Part shown: positions 17,271 through 25,311 of the stretch, in pieces
How the letters are laid out: the number at the start of each line of letters is the position of its first letter
How positions within the stretch are numbered: position 1 is the stretch's first letter
From: Rhodobacterales bacterium
GTDB taxonomy: Bacteria > Pseudomonadota > Alphaproteobacteria > Rhodobacterales > Rhodobacteraceae
DNA: 64,000 nt
Assembly: GCA_002748285.1 (NCBI GenBank)
Contig: PDSA01000031.1
Span: 1-64,000 of the forward strand
Direction: 5' to 3'
Translations under genes and position numbers: made by a program
The notes under the pieces: generated by a model
The model's input: only the letters and a program-made list of their open reading frames with translations
Told to the model about the DNA's origin: nothing
The model's database searches: none

Positions 17271-18251
17271 TATACGTCATGATTTCACCCTGTCACGGGT
17301 AAAATCCGGCCTTTGCGGGGCGAAAGCGACATTGCAACGCTTGATCATTTCATCAATGCACCCTTGTGGCCCAATAGGAAGATTCCAGCCTATACAGACA
17401 ACCGCCCCGGGCTTCCCCTAAAACTTGCGCGTTTTTTCTGCTATAGTGAGCGCAGCGGGCGAAAGAATTTTTCCGTGAGTTGATCGTTGTTTGGAGGAAT
17501 TGTCATGAAACTCAATTCGGGCTTAATAGCACTTTCTGTTCTGGCCCTTACGGCACCAGCCCTTGCGGGCAATTTGGCGCCTGCGCCCAGTCCGCAGGTG
17601 CTTCCGTCGATTGCGCCCGATTGGGGCGGTTTCTATGCCGGTTTGACCGGGATGAAAGCGGCTGGCAGCTATGATGGAACCTTCAGCTTTACGGGAAACT
17701 CTTTCCCGGGTGACGGCAAAGGCGATCTGGATGGCCATGGCTTTGGGCTCCTTCTGGGCTGGAATGGTCAGAGAGGCAACATGGTTTACGGCGCTGAACT
17801 GAGCTATCAGAAAACCGACATCACCGGGATAGAGCCCTGCCCCAACAGCTCATGGGATTGCGGTGCTGATATTGATAATCTGGCCTCGCTGCGTGGGCGC
17901 ATTGGCTGGCTGGCCGGTGGTAACACGCTGTTCTATGGCACTGCCGGGGTCGCGGGGGCCAAGATGATGGGGTATACTGTAAGCTCTGGGGGGACTGTTT
18001 ATCCTGACAAACACACGCTGAACGGATATGTTGTTGGTCTGGGGCTGGAACGCAAAGTGAGCGACCGGGTCAATCTGCGTGCTGCGCTGATGCATTATGA
18101 CTTTGCCGGCAAAGACTATACGGTTGATACTCCTTTTATTGTCCAAGACCTGCAGGCCGACGTCACCACTCTGGAACTGGGCGTGATCTTCAAGTTCTGA
18201 TTGCCACACAGGGCATTGCAGCGCGGACCCGGAGGGCGCTTCGGGTCCGCG
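17271..18251 (+). repeat. Duplicated transcription unit, copy 1 (leader, barrel gene, terminator)
   Basis: The leader from 17271 to the barrel gene start matches 18345-18568 block by block: TTGCGGGGCGAAAGCG, CATTTCATCAA, GATTCCAGCCTATACAGACA, a TATA-like hexamer (17442 in this copy, 18507 in the other), GGAGGAATT and ATGAAACTCAATTCG. The barrel coding regions are paralogous, and the terminator hairpins that follow (18222-18251 and 19302-19328) have the same design. The unit of about 980 bp was therefore copied in tandem with its promoter. Confidence 0.8.
17505..18200 (+). CDS. Outer-membrane beta-barrel protein, copy 1
   Basis: A 231-residue exported protein with a clear signal peptide (MKLNSGLIALSVLALTAPALAG, cleavage after ALA) and a proline-rich linker. 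The small barrel resembles the Omp25/Omp31-type porin family: WGGFYAGLTG early, LASLRGRIGWLAGGNTLFYGTAG in the middle, and a terminal VIFKF with the C-terminal Phe used by BAM. A Cys pair (CPNSSWDC) sits in a predicted loop and recurs in the next gene. GGAGGAATT is 5 bp upstream of the ATG. Its job, pore or surface structure, is not decided by sequence. Confidence 0.8.
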   Translation: MKLNSGLIALSVLALTAPALAGNLAPAPSPQVLPSIAPDWGGFYAGLTGMKAAGSYDGTFSFTGNSFPGDGKGDLDGHGFGLLLGWNGQRGNMVYGAELSYQKTDITGIEPCPNSSWDCGADIDNLASLRGRIGWLAGGNTLFYGTAGVAGAKMMGYTVSSGGTVYPDKHTLNGYVVGLGLERKVSDRVNLRAALMHYDFAGKDYTVDTPFIVQDLQADVTTLELGVIFKF

Positions 18252-18256
18252 TTCTT
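18222..18256 (+). terminator. Terminator hairpin after barrel gene copy 1
   Basis: CGCGGACCCG pairs perfectly with CGGGTCCGCG across 10 nt, followed by TTCTT. The same GACCCG/CGGGTC hairpin follows the second copy, supporting duplication of the whole unit. Confidence 0.65.
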
Positions 18257-18344
18257 GAGCTCCCCTGCGGTTGCGTGACAGGCTGCGCGGTGTTGGCCGG
18301 CCCGCCATCGAATTTACCCTTGCAATTTGCGGCCTTGCGCCATT

Positions 18345-19328
18345 GATACGCCACGATTTTTTCCCTGCTGCGACCCTTGCGGGGCGAAAGCGCCATCGCA
18401 ACGCTGGAACATTTCATCAAAGCACCCTTGTTGGCTCAATAGGAGGATTCCAGCCTATACAGACAGCCGCCCTAGGCTCCCCCTAATATTTGCGTATTTT
18501 TCTTGCTATACCGAGATCCAGCGAGCGAAAATTTTCTTGTAAGCTGGTCATTGTGTGGAGGAATTATCATGAAACTCAATTCGAACTTGATGGCGCTTTC
18601 TTTTATGGCCCTCGCGGCACCAGCTCTTGCCGGCAATCCTGCACCCGCGCCCGTACCACCGCCCATTGCTTCGGTCGCGATGTTCGATTGGTCCGGCTGG
18701 TATGGTGGCGTAAACTTGGGCTATGGCAGCGGCAGCTATGATCAGGGCGTCAGCGCCGTGAACGAAGATGGCCCGACCGTCGATGTGGACGGGGCCATGC
18801 TTGGCCTGCAATTCGGGCGCAATTTCCAAAATGGCAACAAGGTGTACGGGTTTGATTTGGGCGTGAGTTCCGGTATTGATGGCATCGTCCCACAAGGTGC
18901 CCCTCTGTCGACGATGTGGTCCTGTAACACGGGCGACTGTAATATCGACATCAAGGCCTTGGTCACCCTGCGCGGTCGTTATGGCGTGACCTCGGCCAGT
19001 GGGGCCACCCTGTTCTATGGTGCGGCCGGTCTGGCGGGCGCACGCTATGAGGGCGGGATTAACAACAGCGTTCAACAGGGCGATACCGAAACCAACTTTG
19101 GCTACACCGTCGGTATCGGGATCGAACATATGACGCGCCCCAACATGTCGATTTTCGCTGAGGCGAATTATGTCGATCTGGGTGATTTGGATTTCGGTAG
19201 AGGCGGGGCGCCAGGCGAGGTATATGATGGTCAGGGCGATTTCGCGACCGTAAAGCTCGGGATCAACTTCCACTTCTGATCCGCATATCATACGCGTTCG
19301 TGCAGACCCGGAAGTGCGTCGGGTCTGC
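18345..19328 (+). repeat. Duplicated transcription unit, copy 2
   Basis: The second copy of the barrel unit starts at a block like that at 17271 (GATACGCCACGATTT against TATACGTCATGATTT) and ends at the terminator. Its leader, 18345-18568, fills most of the 368-bp gap between the two barrel genes; the remaining 18257-18344 shows nothing recognisable. Leader identity looks higher than coding identity, as if the promoter was under stronger constraint. Confidence 0.75.
18569..19279 (+). CDS. Outer-membrane beta-barrel protein, copy 2
   Basis: A 236-residue paralogue of the preceding barrel gene with the same signal peptide pattern ([22 protein letters not shown]) and a PAPAPVPPP linker. It shares [17 protein letters not shown] early, the loop Cys pair (CNTGDC), [29 protein letters not shown] and the terminal INFHF with a BAM-type Phe. 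GGAGGAATT precedes the ATG. The barrels have diverged most in the loops, which hints at different exposed surfaces. Function unknown. Confidence 0.8.
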   Translation: MKLNSNLMALSFMALAAPALAGNPAPAPVPPPIASVAMFDWSGWYGGVNLGYGSGSYDQGVSAVNEDGPTVDVDGAMLGLQFGRNFQNGNKVYGFDLGVSSGIDGIVPQGAPLSTMWSCNTGDCNIDIKALVTLRGRYGVTSASGATLFYGAAGLAGARYEGGINNSVQQGDTETNFGYTVGIGIEHMTRPNMSIFAEANYVDLGDLDFGRGGAPGEVYDGQGDFATVKLGINFHF

Positions 19329-19334
19329 CATTTT
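19302..19334 (+). terminator. Terminator hairpin after barrel gene copy 2
   Basis: GCAGACCCG (19302-19310) pairs with CGGGTCTGC (19320-19328), followed by CATTTT. It is homologous in position and stem to the hairpin at 18222 and ends 64 bp before guaA. Confidence 0.65.
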
Positions 19335-19397
19335 CATTTCCCCTTCCCCGCCCCTTTGCGGCTTGCACCCCGCTTGGCAAAAGCCTATCGTGCCGCC

Positions 19398-20966
19398 ATG
19401 GAACAAATCGCACATGACCGCCTTTTAATCATCGACTTTGGTAGCCAGGTAACGCAGCTGATTGCGCGGCGTCTGCGCGAGCTGAATGTCTATTGCGAAA
19501 TTCACCCCTTCAACAATGTCACCGCCGGGTTTCTGGCCGAATTCGCGCCCAAAGCGGTGATCTTGTCTGGTGGCCCGGCCAGTGTCACCGATGACAACGC
19601 CCCACGCCCCCCGGTCGAAGTTTTCAATCTGGGAGTGCCGGTGCTGGGCATTTGCTATGGCCAACAGGTGATGATGCATATGCTGGGCGGCAAGGTCGAG
19701 AGCGGCCATGGCACTGCCGAGTTTGGCCGCGCCTATGTGACGCCCACCGTGGCGCATCTGGATCTGCTGGCCGGCTGGTTCACCAATGATGCCGACAAGG
19801 AACAGGTCTGGATGAGCCATGGCGATCATGTCTCGGAAATCGCGCCGGGTTTTGAGGTCTATGGCACCTCGCCCAACGCGCCCTTTGCCATCACCGCCGA
19901 CACCAGCCGCCATTTCTACGCGGTGCAGTTTCACCCCGAAGTCCACCACACCCCGCATGGGGCCAAGCTGTTTGAAAACTTCATCAAAATGGCCGGGTTC
20001 AGCGGTGACTGGACCATGGGCGCTTATCGCGAAGAAGCCATCCGCAAAATCCGTGAACAGGTCGGCAATGCCAAGGTGATCTGCGGGCTGTCCGGCGGGG
20101 TTGATAGCTCGGTCGCGGCGGTGCTGATTCACGAAGCGATCGGTGATCAGTTGACCTGTGTGTTTGTCGATCACGGGCTGTTGCGGCAAAACGAAGCCGA
20201 AGAAGTGGTCGAGATGTTCCGCGACCATTACAACATGCCGCTGATCCATGCCGATGAAAAAGAGCTGTTTTTAGGCGCGCTGGATGGTCAATCCGACCCG
20301 GAAACAAAACGCAAAATCATCGGCAAGCTGTTCATCGACGTGTTTCAGAAACATGCGGGCGAGGTCGGCGGCGCGAAATATCTGGCTCAGGGCACGCTCT
20401 ACCCCGATGTGATCGAATCGGTCAGCTTTTCCGGTGGCCCTTCGGTAACGATCAAAAGCCACCACAATGTCGGCGGTCTGCCGGAAAAGATGGGGCTGAA
20501 GCTGGTCGAACCCCTGCGCGAGCTGTTCAAGGATGAGGTTCGCGCCCTTGGGGTTGAGCTGGGTCTGCCGCCCTCTTTCATTGGTCGCCATCCCTTCCCG
20601 GGCCCCGGTCTGGCGATCCGCTGCCCCGGAGAAATCACTCGCGAAAAGCTCGACATCCTGCGTCATGCCGATGCGGTTTACATTGATCAGATCCGCAAGC
20701 ACGGGCTGTATGATGACATCTGGCAAGCCTTTGTGGCAATTTTGCCGGTGCGCACGGTTGGGGTGATGGGCGATGGCCGCACCTATGATTACGCCTGTGC
20801 GCTGCGGGCAGTGACCTCGGTGGATGGGATGACGGCGGATTATTATCCGTTCAGCCACGAATTTCTGGGCGAAACCGCCACCCGGATCATCAACGAAGTC
20901 GAGGGCATCAACCGGGTGACCTATGACATCACCAGCAAACCTCCGGGCACGATTGAGTGGGAGTGA
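19398..20966 (+). CDS. guaA: GMP synthase (glutamine-hydrolysing)
   Basis: A 522-residue bifunctional enzyme that aminates XMP to GMP. The N-terminal class I amidotransferase shows [15 protein letters not shown] and the nucleophile Cys86 in GICYGQQ. The ATP-pyrophosphatase loop GLSGGVDSS is near residue 230. The C-terminal dimerisation domain ends in the invariant PPGTIEWE. The ATG at 19398 gives the family N-terminus; the earlier in-frame start lies in the terminator of the preceding gene. The 3' end contains the GAGTGGGA sequence used by many genomic islands as an attachment core. Confidence 0.97.
   Translation: MEQIAHDRLLIIDFGSQVTQLIARRLRELNVYCEIHPFNNVTAGFLAEFAPKAVILSGGPASVTDDNAPRPPVEVFNLGVPVLGICYGQQVMMHMLGGKVESGHGTAEFGRAYVTPTVAHLDLLAGWFTNDADKEQVWMSHGDHVSEIAPGFEVYGTSPNAPFAITADTSRHFYAVQFHPEVHHTPHGAKLFENFIKMAGFSGDWTMGAYREEAIRKIREQVGNAKVICGLSGGVDSSVAAVLIHEAIGDQLTCVFVDHGLLRQNEAEEVVEMFRDHYNMPLIHADEKELFLGALDGQSDPETKRKIIGKLFIDVFQKHAGEVGGAKYLAQGTLYPDVIESVSFSGGPSVTIKSHHNVGGLPEKMGLKLVEPLRELFKDEVRALGVELGLPPSFIGRHPFPGPGLAIRCPGEITREKLDILRHADAVYIDQIRKHGLYDDIWQAFVAILPVRTVGVMGDGRTYDYACALRAVTSVDGMTADYYPFSHEFLGETATRIINEVEGINRVTYDITSKPPGTIEWE
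20951..20964 (+). other. guaA 3'-end sequence with inverted copy nearby (att-like)
   Basis: GATTGAGTGGGAGT at the end of guaA recurs perfectly, inverted, at 21490-21503. It contains GAGTGGGA, known as a core of integrase attachment sites at guaA. No integrase gene is in the window, and att pairs are normally direct, so this could be the scar of an inversion or of a lost element. Confidence 0.4.
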
Positions 20967-21077
20967 TGGTTAATCCATAGACTTAATTCACCCCCCTAAC
21001 TAACTGTTATACATCATAAAAGCGCTGCGCCTGAGGAATGCATTTTCCGCAATCGCTCTGGGGTATCAAGGCTCTCA

Positions 21078-21482
21078 TCAGCCCGGATTGGTGCATCCTT
21101 CGGGAATCACCTTGGACAGCTTACTGACCTTCCCAACCTTCAGGATCGCCATAAAATTCATGGACTCTGCTTGTGCCGGGTCGCTGGGATGCAGCGTGCC
21201 GGTAACCTCGACATAGAGCTGCCCATAATTCTGTTCCCTGAACTTCTGCCGGCTCAACGCCTGCACCCGGGCGGCGTCATCCTCAGACAAGATGGTCCAA
21301 TAGGCCACCCCTGACCCACAGGGCTGAATGAACTGACCTTTGTCGTAGAGCGAATAGCGCCCGGCGATTGAAACTTGTTTGCCATAGTCTGGCTGCGGCT
21401 CTGATGAGGCTTCCATGCAGCCGCCAAGCAATGCCGTCATACCCGCAAAAGCGATGGATTTCACAATAATCTGTTTGTTCAT
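21078..21482 (-). CDS. Small lipoprotein, paralogue B
   Basis: A 134-residue protein with a signal peptide and lipobox LLGGC, so it is probably a lipid-anchored envelope protein. The mature part keeps GRYSLYDKGQFIQPC, YWTIL, LYVEVTGTLHPSD and ILKVGKVSKLSK, all shared with the gene at 21743-22180. The F-x2-C followed by a V-E-V-x-G strand faintly recalls NlpE-type lipoproteins; this is only a resemblance. The ATG at 21482 has GGGAGTAAG upstream. It is convergent with guaA and lies downstream of a decayed petR fragment. Confidence 0.75.
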   Translation of the reverse strand: MNKQIIVKSIAFAGMTALLGGCMEASSEPQPDYGKQVSIAGRYSLYDKGQFIQPCGSGVAYWTILSEDDAARVQALSRQKFREQNYGQLYVEVTGTLHPSDPAQAESMNFMAILKVGKVSKLSKVIPEGCTNPG

Positions 21483-21489
21483 TATTCTT

Positions 21490-21503
21490 ACTCCCACTCA
21501 ATC
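21490..21503 (-). other. Inverted copy of guaA 3'-end sequence
   Basis: ACTCCCACTCAATC is the exact reverse complement of 20951-20964. Read on the minus strand it keeps the guaA reading frame (IEWE then stop) and closes the decayed petR-like frame just upstream of lipoprotein B. Confidence 0.4.
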
Positions 21504-21665
21504 ATTTCTGAAAATTCCGGCCAATCCAGAACCAGCATATAGCACGCCCCGCGCCCAATCCACAAATTGGGCGGCTGTTTCCTGCCGACTCTGTTCTTTG
21601 GAAACAACCGGTTGATTAGCACATCCACCACATGTTTTGCGCCCAATCTGGCCCCATGGACAAGA
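21500..21665 (-). pseudogene. Decayed duplicate of the petR 3' end
   Basis: On the minus strand the frame reads VDVLINRL, then KQPPNLWIGRGACYMLVLD, clearly related to VDVQINRL and KQPRYLQTVRGAGYMLAPD at the end of petR. At DNA level 21529-21663 aligns with about 22229-22365, for example CCAGCATATAG, GCGGCTGTTT and CCGGTTGAT with CACATCCACC. A 1-nt gap falls near 21633 and the receiver domain is absent. Together with the two paralogous lipoproteins it shows an ancient tandem duplication of [petR 3' end plus lipoprotein]. It is not expected to be functional. Confidence 0.75.
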
Positions 21666-21742
21666 TGAAGAAAAAACTTCAACTCATTGATATATCTATG
21701 TTTTGCAACAAACCGCAACTCGCTGCCAGCATTGCTTTGAGC

Positions 21743-22180
21743 TCATGACTCTGCGCCGGCGCGTTCTTGCACCTCCCGGTCTGGCTGCCCGCATAGTTTC
21801 GGGAGCGTCTTTGACACCTTGCTGATCTTTTCAACCTTCAGGATAGCGTCATAATTGGCTGCAAAACCTTCTGCCTCGGCGCTGGGTTGCAACATGCCGG
21901 TGACCTCAAGATAAACCGGCTGATACGGGCGGCCCTCTTGTTTTGCCTTTTGCAGGCTGAGCGCATTGAGCCGCTCAACCTCGGAGGACGGCAGCACGGC
22001 CCAATAGGCCAACGACGAATTGCAGGGCTGAAAACTCTGAACCTCGTGCCCATAGCTATACCCGCCAACAAAGCGCGCCAGCTGGTTATAGGCCACGGGC
22101 AGATCAGACATGCTGGTGCAACCGCCACCCAGCAGAATCGCGGAACAACTCAGAGCAACTGATTTCACAATTTTATTCAT
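21743..22180 (-). CDS. Small lipoprotein, paralogue A
   Basis: A 145-residue predicted lipoprotein (signal peptide MNKIVKSVALSCSAILLGGGC with lipobox) that starts 43 bp after petR on the same strand. Shared blocks with paralogue B are GGYSYGHEVQSFQPC, YWAVLPS, VYLEVTGMLQPS and ILKVEKISKVSK. It has an extra hydrophilic tail (DREVQERAGAES). The ATG at 22180 follows GAGGATTG; the longer open frame upstream is petR antisense/out-of-frame sequence. It is probably cotranscribed with petP-petR. No function is known. Confidence 0.75.
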   Translation of the reverse strand: MNKIVKSVALSCSAILLGGGCTSMSDLPVAYNQLARFVGGYSYGHEVQSFQPCNSSLAYWAVLPSSEVERLNALSLQKAKQEGRPYQPVYLEVTGMLQPSAEAEGFAANYDAILKVEKISKVSKTLPKLCGQPDREVQERAGAES

Positions 22181-22223
22181 TTTCAATCCTCTATATTGCA
22201 TTGCTAAAGTATCATATCCACAA

Positions 22224-22931
22224 CTAATCCGGGGCCAGCATATAGCCCGCCCCGCGCACGGTCTGCAGATAGCGCGGCTGTTTCGGATCGACCTCGATCT
22301 TGCGCCGCAGCCGGTTGATCTGCACATCCACCGCACGTTTTTGCGCCTGACCTATGTCACGACCCAGATCCTCAACCAGCTTTTCCCGGCTGACCGGATT
22401 GTTTTGCGCCGCGGCAAAAATCTTCATCAGCGCCGATTCCGTGGCCGTCAGATGCACCGGATCCGCCCCGTTCCACAGCTCGCCCCGTTCGACATTATAA
22501 CGCATCGGCCCAAGGCAGAGCAGCTTGGGCCCGTCAGTCGCCCCCGCCGCCATTGGCGCCCGGCGCAGAATCGCGTTGATCCGCAGCAACAGCTCTTTGG
22601 GTTCAAACGGCTTGGCCAGATAATCGTCGGCCCCGGCCTCAAGCCCGGCAATGCGGTCCTCGGTTTCACCTCTGGCGGTCAGCAGCAGGATCGGCGTGCC
22701 CAGCCCCTGATCGCGCAGCTGCCGGGTAAAGCTGATGCCGTCCTGCCCGGGCATCATCACATCCATCACGATCAGGTCAAACTCAAGCCCCGACAGCACC
22801 CGCCCCGCATGTTCCGCATCCCGCGCCGCCGACACCAGAAACCCCTGACGCGCCAGAAATTTCTGCAACAGCCCGCGGATGCGCTCATCATCATCGACAA
22901 TCAGCAGATGGGAATCAATCAGATCGCTCAT
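22224..22931 (-). CDS. petR: OmpR-family response regulator PetR
   Basis: A 235-residue response regulator. The receiver domain has the acidic pair in LLIVDDDERIRG, phospho-acceptor Asp57 in LIVMDVMMPG, and Lys107 in AKPFEP. The C-terminal winged helix (from about residue 137) ends in VDVQINRLRRKIEVD and VRGAGYMLAPD. In Rhodobacter capsulatus the petP-petR pair is needed for cytochrome bc1 and c2 expression. The MarR partner lies immediately upstream with a 4-bp overlap. No histidine kinase is adjacent. Confidence 0.88.
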   Translation of the reverse strand: MSDLIDSHLLIVDDDERIRGLLQKFLARQGFLVSAARDAEHAGRVLSGLEFDLIVMDVMMPGQDGISFTRQLRDQGLGTPILLLTARGETEDRIAGLEAGADDYLAKPFEPKELLLRINAILRRAPMAAGATDGPKLLCLGPMRYNVERGELWNGADPVHLTATESALMKIFAAAQNNPVSREKLVEDLGRDIGQAQKRAVDVQINRLRRKIEVDPKQPRYLQTVRGAGYMLAPD

Positions 22932-23419
22932 TTTTCGCCCCCCTTGAAGGTGGCGAAATGGGTGTGCAGATCAGGGTCCATCATCGCCTCCAACACGCTG
23001 TGAAACCCCGCCACCGCCTGCGGGCCGACCTGCTGATACGCCCGGCGCATCCGCTGGCATTGCACCTCGGACAGTGCCCGTTCCAGCTTTTCCCCAGGTG
23101 CGGTCAAAAACAAATGCCGCTCGCGCCGGTCCCGCGCCCCGATGCGGCTTTCCACCAGCTGATCGTCAATCAGACTGCGCAGCACCCGGTTCAGAGATTG
23201 CTTGGTCACCCCCAAAATCGTGAGCAGATTATTCACCGTGGTGCCCGGCCGGCGCTTGATGAAATGCAGCGCCCGGTGATGCGCACGGCCATAGCCCTGT
23301 TCGCTCAAAATCCGGTCCGGGTCAGCGGTGAAGCCGCGATAGGCAAAGAACATCGCCTCAATCCCCTGCAACAGCTCGTGATCGGCGAAATCCGGCGCTG
23401 CTGTCGTTTTCTGATCCAT
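22928..23419 (-). CDS. petP: MarR-family regulator PetP
   Basis: A 163-residue winged-helix protein of the MarR family: GRAHHRALHFI then the recognition region VNNLLTILGVTKQSLNRVLRSL and the wing RDRRERHLFLTAPG. Its stop overlaps the petR start by 4 bp (ATGA), and the pair matches R. capsulatus petP-petR, regulators of cytochrome bc1/c2 production. It is divergent from ilvE across 182 bp. Confidence 0.86.
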   Translation of the reverse strand: MDQKTTAAPDFADHELLQGIEAMFFAYRGFTADPDRILSEQGYGRAHHRALHFIKRRPGTTVNNLLTILGVTKQSLNRVLRSLIDDQLVESRIGARDRRERHLFLTAPGEKLERALSEVQCQRMRRAYQQVGPQAVAGFHSVLEAMMDPDLHTHFATFKGGEK

Positions 23420-23474
23420 CCCGGCCTCTTATCCCATGATTGGCTGTTTCGGGCCTGATTTTATGTCAGTGTTA

Positions 23475-23503
23475 TTGACTTTCCAAGAATCAATTCGTAA
23501 CAA
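23475..23503 (+). promoter_or_regulatory. Candidate sigma-70 promoter of ilvE
   Basis: TTGACT and TAACAA are separated by 17 nt, about 100 bp upstream of the ilvE start. The hexamers are reasonable housekeeping matches; this is not experimentally supported. Confidence 0.4.
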
Positions 23504-23542
23504 TTCATAGATTTTGCGTAATTTTATGACCGGATCGGACCT

Positions 23543-23565
23543 GTTTTGCGCAATTTTCGCAAAAC
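23543..23565. promoter_or_regulatory. Palindrome upstream of ilvE
   Basis: GTTTTGCG and CGCAAAAC are perfect 8-bp arms around CAATTTT, 37 bp before the ilvE ATG. It could be an operator (an Lrp-type regulator would fit the neighbour) or a leader hairpin. There is no T run, so a terminator is unlikely. Confidence 0.35.
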
Positions 23566-23601
23566 GGCCCCGGGTGCGGAACAATAAAAAAGGAGACTGA
23601 C

Positions 23602-24471
23602 ATGGCTGATGCATATGACGATCGCGATGGCGTGATCTGGATGGATGGCGAAATGATTGATTGGCGCGCGGCCAATGTGCATGTCCTGACCCACGCCATG
23701 CATTATGCCTCGTCGGTGTTTGAGGGCGAACGCGCCTATAACGGCAAGATTTTCAAAAGCCGCGAGCATTCGATCCGCCTGCGCAAATCCGCCGAGATGA
23801 TTGATTTCGAAATCCCCTACACCGTGGATGAAATCGAAGCCGCCAAGCAGCTGGTTCTGACCCGCTCGGGCCTGAAAGACGCTTATGTGCGGGCGATTGC
23901 CTGGCGTGGGGCTGGGCCGGATATGGGGGTGGCCTCGTCCCGCAACCCGGTGCGCATGGCGATTGCGGCTTGGGAATGGGGTGCCTATTACGGCGATGCC
24001 AAATTCAAGGGGGCCAAGCTGGACATTTCACAATGGAAACGCCCCAGCCCCGAGACCATCCCCTGCCATGCCAAAGCCGCCGGTCTTTATATGATCTGCA
24101 CCATGTCCAAACACGCCGCCGAGGCCAAGGGCTGTTCCGATGCGATGATGTTTGACTATCGCGGCTATGTGGCCGAGGCCACCGGGGCCAACATTTTCTT
24201 TGTCAAGGATGGCGAGGTTCACACCCCTACCCCGGATTGTTTCCTCAACGGCCTGACCCGGCAAACCGTGATCGGGATGTTGAAAGACAAGAACATCAAA
24301 GTGCATGAGCGCCACATCATGCCCGAAGAGCTGGAAAGCTTTGAGCAATGTTGGCTGACCGGCACCGCGGCCGAGGTGACTCCGGTCGGGCAGATCGGAG
24401 ATTACAATTTCGAGGTGGGCGCATTGACCCGCAGCATTGCCGAAGACTATGAACAGCTGGTGCGCCGCTAG
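23602..24471 (+). CDS. ilvE: Branched-chain amino-acid aminotransferase
   Basis: A 289-residue fold-type IV PLP enzyme that interconverts Leu, Ile and Val with their 2-oxoacids using glutamate/2-oxoglutarate. Lys158 in IPCHAKAAGLY is the PLP Schiff-base residue; THAMHYASSVFEGERAY and EATGANIFFVKDG are family blocks; GTAAEVTPV binds the phosphate. AAGGAG lies 7 bp before the ATG. A Dabb-domain gene follows 20 bp later, probably in the same transcript. Confidence 0.95.
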   Translation: MADAYDDRDGVIWMDGEMIDWRAANVHVLTHAMHYASSVFEGERAYNGKIFKSREHSIRLRKSAEMIDFEIPYTVDEIEAAKQLVLTRSGLKDAYVRAIAWRGAGPDMGVASSRNPVRMAIAAWEWGAYYGDAKFKGAKLDISQWKRPSPETIPCHAKAAGLYMICTMSKHAAEAKGCSDAMMFDYRGYVAEATGANIFFVKDGEVHTPTPDCFLNGLTRQTVIGMLKDKNIKVHERHIMPEELESFEQCWLTGTAAEVTPVGQIGDYNFEVGALTRSIAEDYEQLVRR

Positions 24472-24491
24472 GGCGCGCCAAAGGGGTTAGG

Positions 24492-24779
24492 ATGATACGC
24501 CATATCGTATTTTTCAATGTCAAGGACAGCGCCGATTATGATCAGGCGCTGGCCGGGCTGTCGCTGCTGAAACAGAACCCCCACGCGCTGCGGCTTGAGG
24601 TGCAACCCAATTTGCGCCGCGATCAGCTCTCGGGCGAGATTGATCTGGTGGTCTATGGCGAATTCACCGATACCGAGGCTCTGGCCGCCTACAAGGCCCA
24701 TCCCAGCTATCAACACGCCATCGACCTGGTGCGCCCGATCCGCGATATGCGTATCGCCGCGGATATTGAGGCCGGATAA
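24492..24779 (+). CDS. Dabb (stress-responsive A/B barrel) domain protein
   Basis: A 95-residue protein starting MIRHIVFFNVKD and containing EIDLVVYGEFTDTEALAAYKAHPSYQHA, the full-length signature of the dimeric ferredoxin-like Dabb fold. Members range from stress proteins to small cyclases, so the activity cannot be assigned. It follows ilvE closely on the same strand. Confidence 0.85.
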   Translation: MIRHIVFFNVKDSADYDQALAGLSLLKQNPHALRLEVQPNLRRDQLSGEIDLVVYGEFTDTEALAAYKAHPSYQHAIDLVRPIRDMRIAADIEAG

Positions 24780-24840
24780 ACCCGCTCTTTTTTGCCTGTA
24801 TTCACGAAATCGCAACCCTTGGGCCTTAGGGCTGCGGGTT

Positions 24841-25278
24841 ATGGCAAAGAGAAACAACACGGCAATTATCATCAGCCTGGTCCTGGCTGTGGCGGCACCG
24901 GCGGTGTTTTCGCTGACCATGCATTATTTCACGCAAAACCCCACCTGGTTGCCGCTGGCGCGCACCGAAAATGATGAAGAAATCTATAACGGGGCAATCA
25001 TCGTTAACAGAATCTATGCCGAGGTGACATGGCCGACCCGACGCAAACGCAATTTCACCAAAAAGGATCTGAACCGGGTGATCAAAAAGGCGTTCCGGGT
25101 GCATAACGCCCCGGTGATCATTCTGTTTCGGGATGTGGACAAGAATGAGAACGTGCAGATCGTTTATAAAATCGGCGCGAACGAGCTGGGGCCGGTGACG
25201 GTGTTACGCGCTGCCGATGGTATCAAGGGCGCGGTGGCGGCTTATCGGATGTATCAGATGCTCAGACCCAGGGCCTGA
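24841..25278 (+). CDS. Conserved hypothetical protein with N-terminal membrane anchor
   Basis: A 145-residue protein with one hydrophobic segment (residues 8-27, IIISLVLAVAAPAVFSLTMH) and a soluble, basic domain. It contains NFTKKDLNRVIKKAFRVHNAPVIILF, YKIGANELGP and a C-terminal AADGIKGAVAAYRMYQML. I recall similar anonymous proteins in other Rhodobacterales but know no function. The ATG at 24841 lacks a strong ribosome-binding site. It lies 62 bp after the Dabb gene. Confidence 0.65.
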   Translation: MAKRNNTAIIISLVLAVAAPAVFSLTMHYFTQNPTWLPLARTENDEEIYNGAIIVNRIYAEVTWPTRRKRNFTKKDLNRVIKKAFRVHNAPVIILFRDVDKNENVQIVYKIGANELGPVTVLRAADGIKGAVAAYRMYQMLRPRA

Positions 25279-25311
25279 TGGGGGCCGTGTTCCGGGCGTG
25301 TTCTGGTCGTT

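Noticed and set aside
15675..17282. A 535-codon open frame antisense to the MttB-like gene
   Set aside because: Low-complexity His/Arg/Gln composition and full overlap with a well-supported gene.
18222..18251. Riboswitch between the barrel genes
   Set aside because: The GC-rich stem with no conserved aptamer and its twin at 19302 is best explained as a terminator.
20951..21503. A complete integrated element bounded by guaA att sites
   Set aside because: The two copies are inverted rather than direct and no integrase or cargo lies between them; kept only as an att-like scar.
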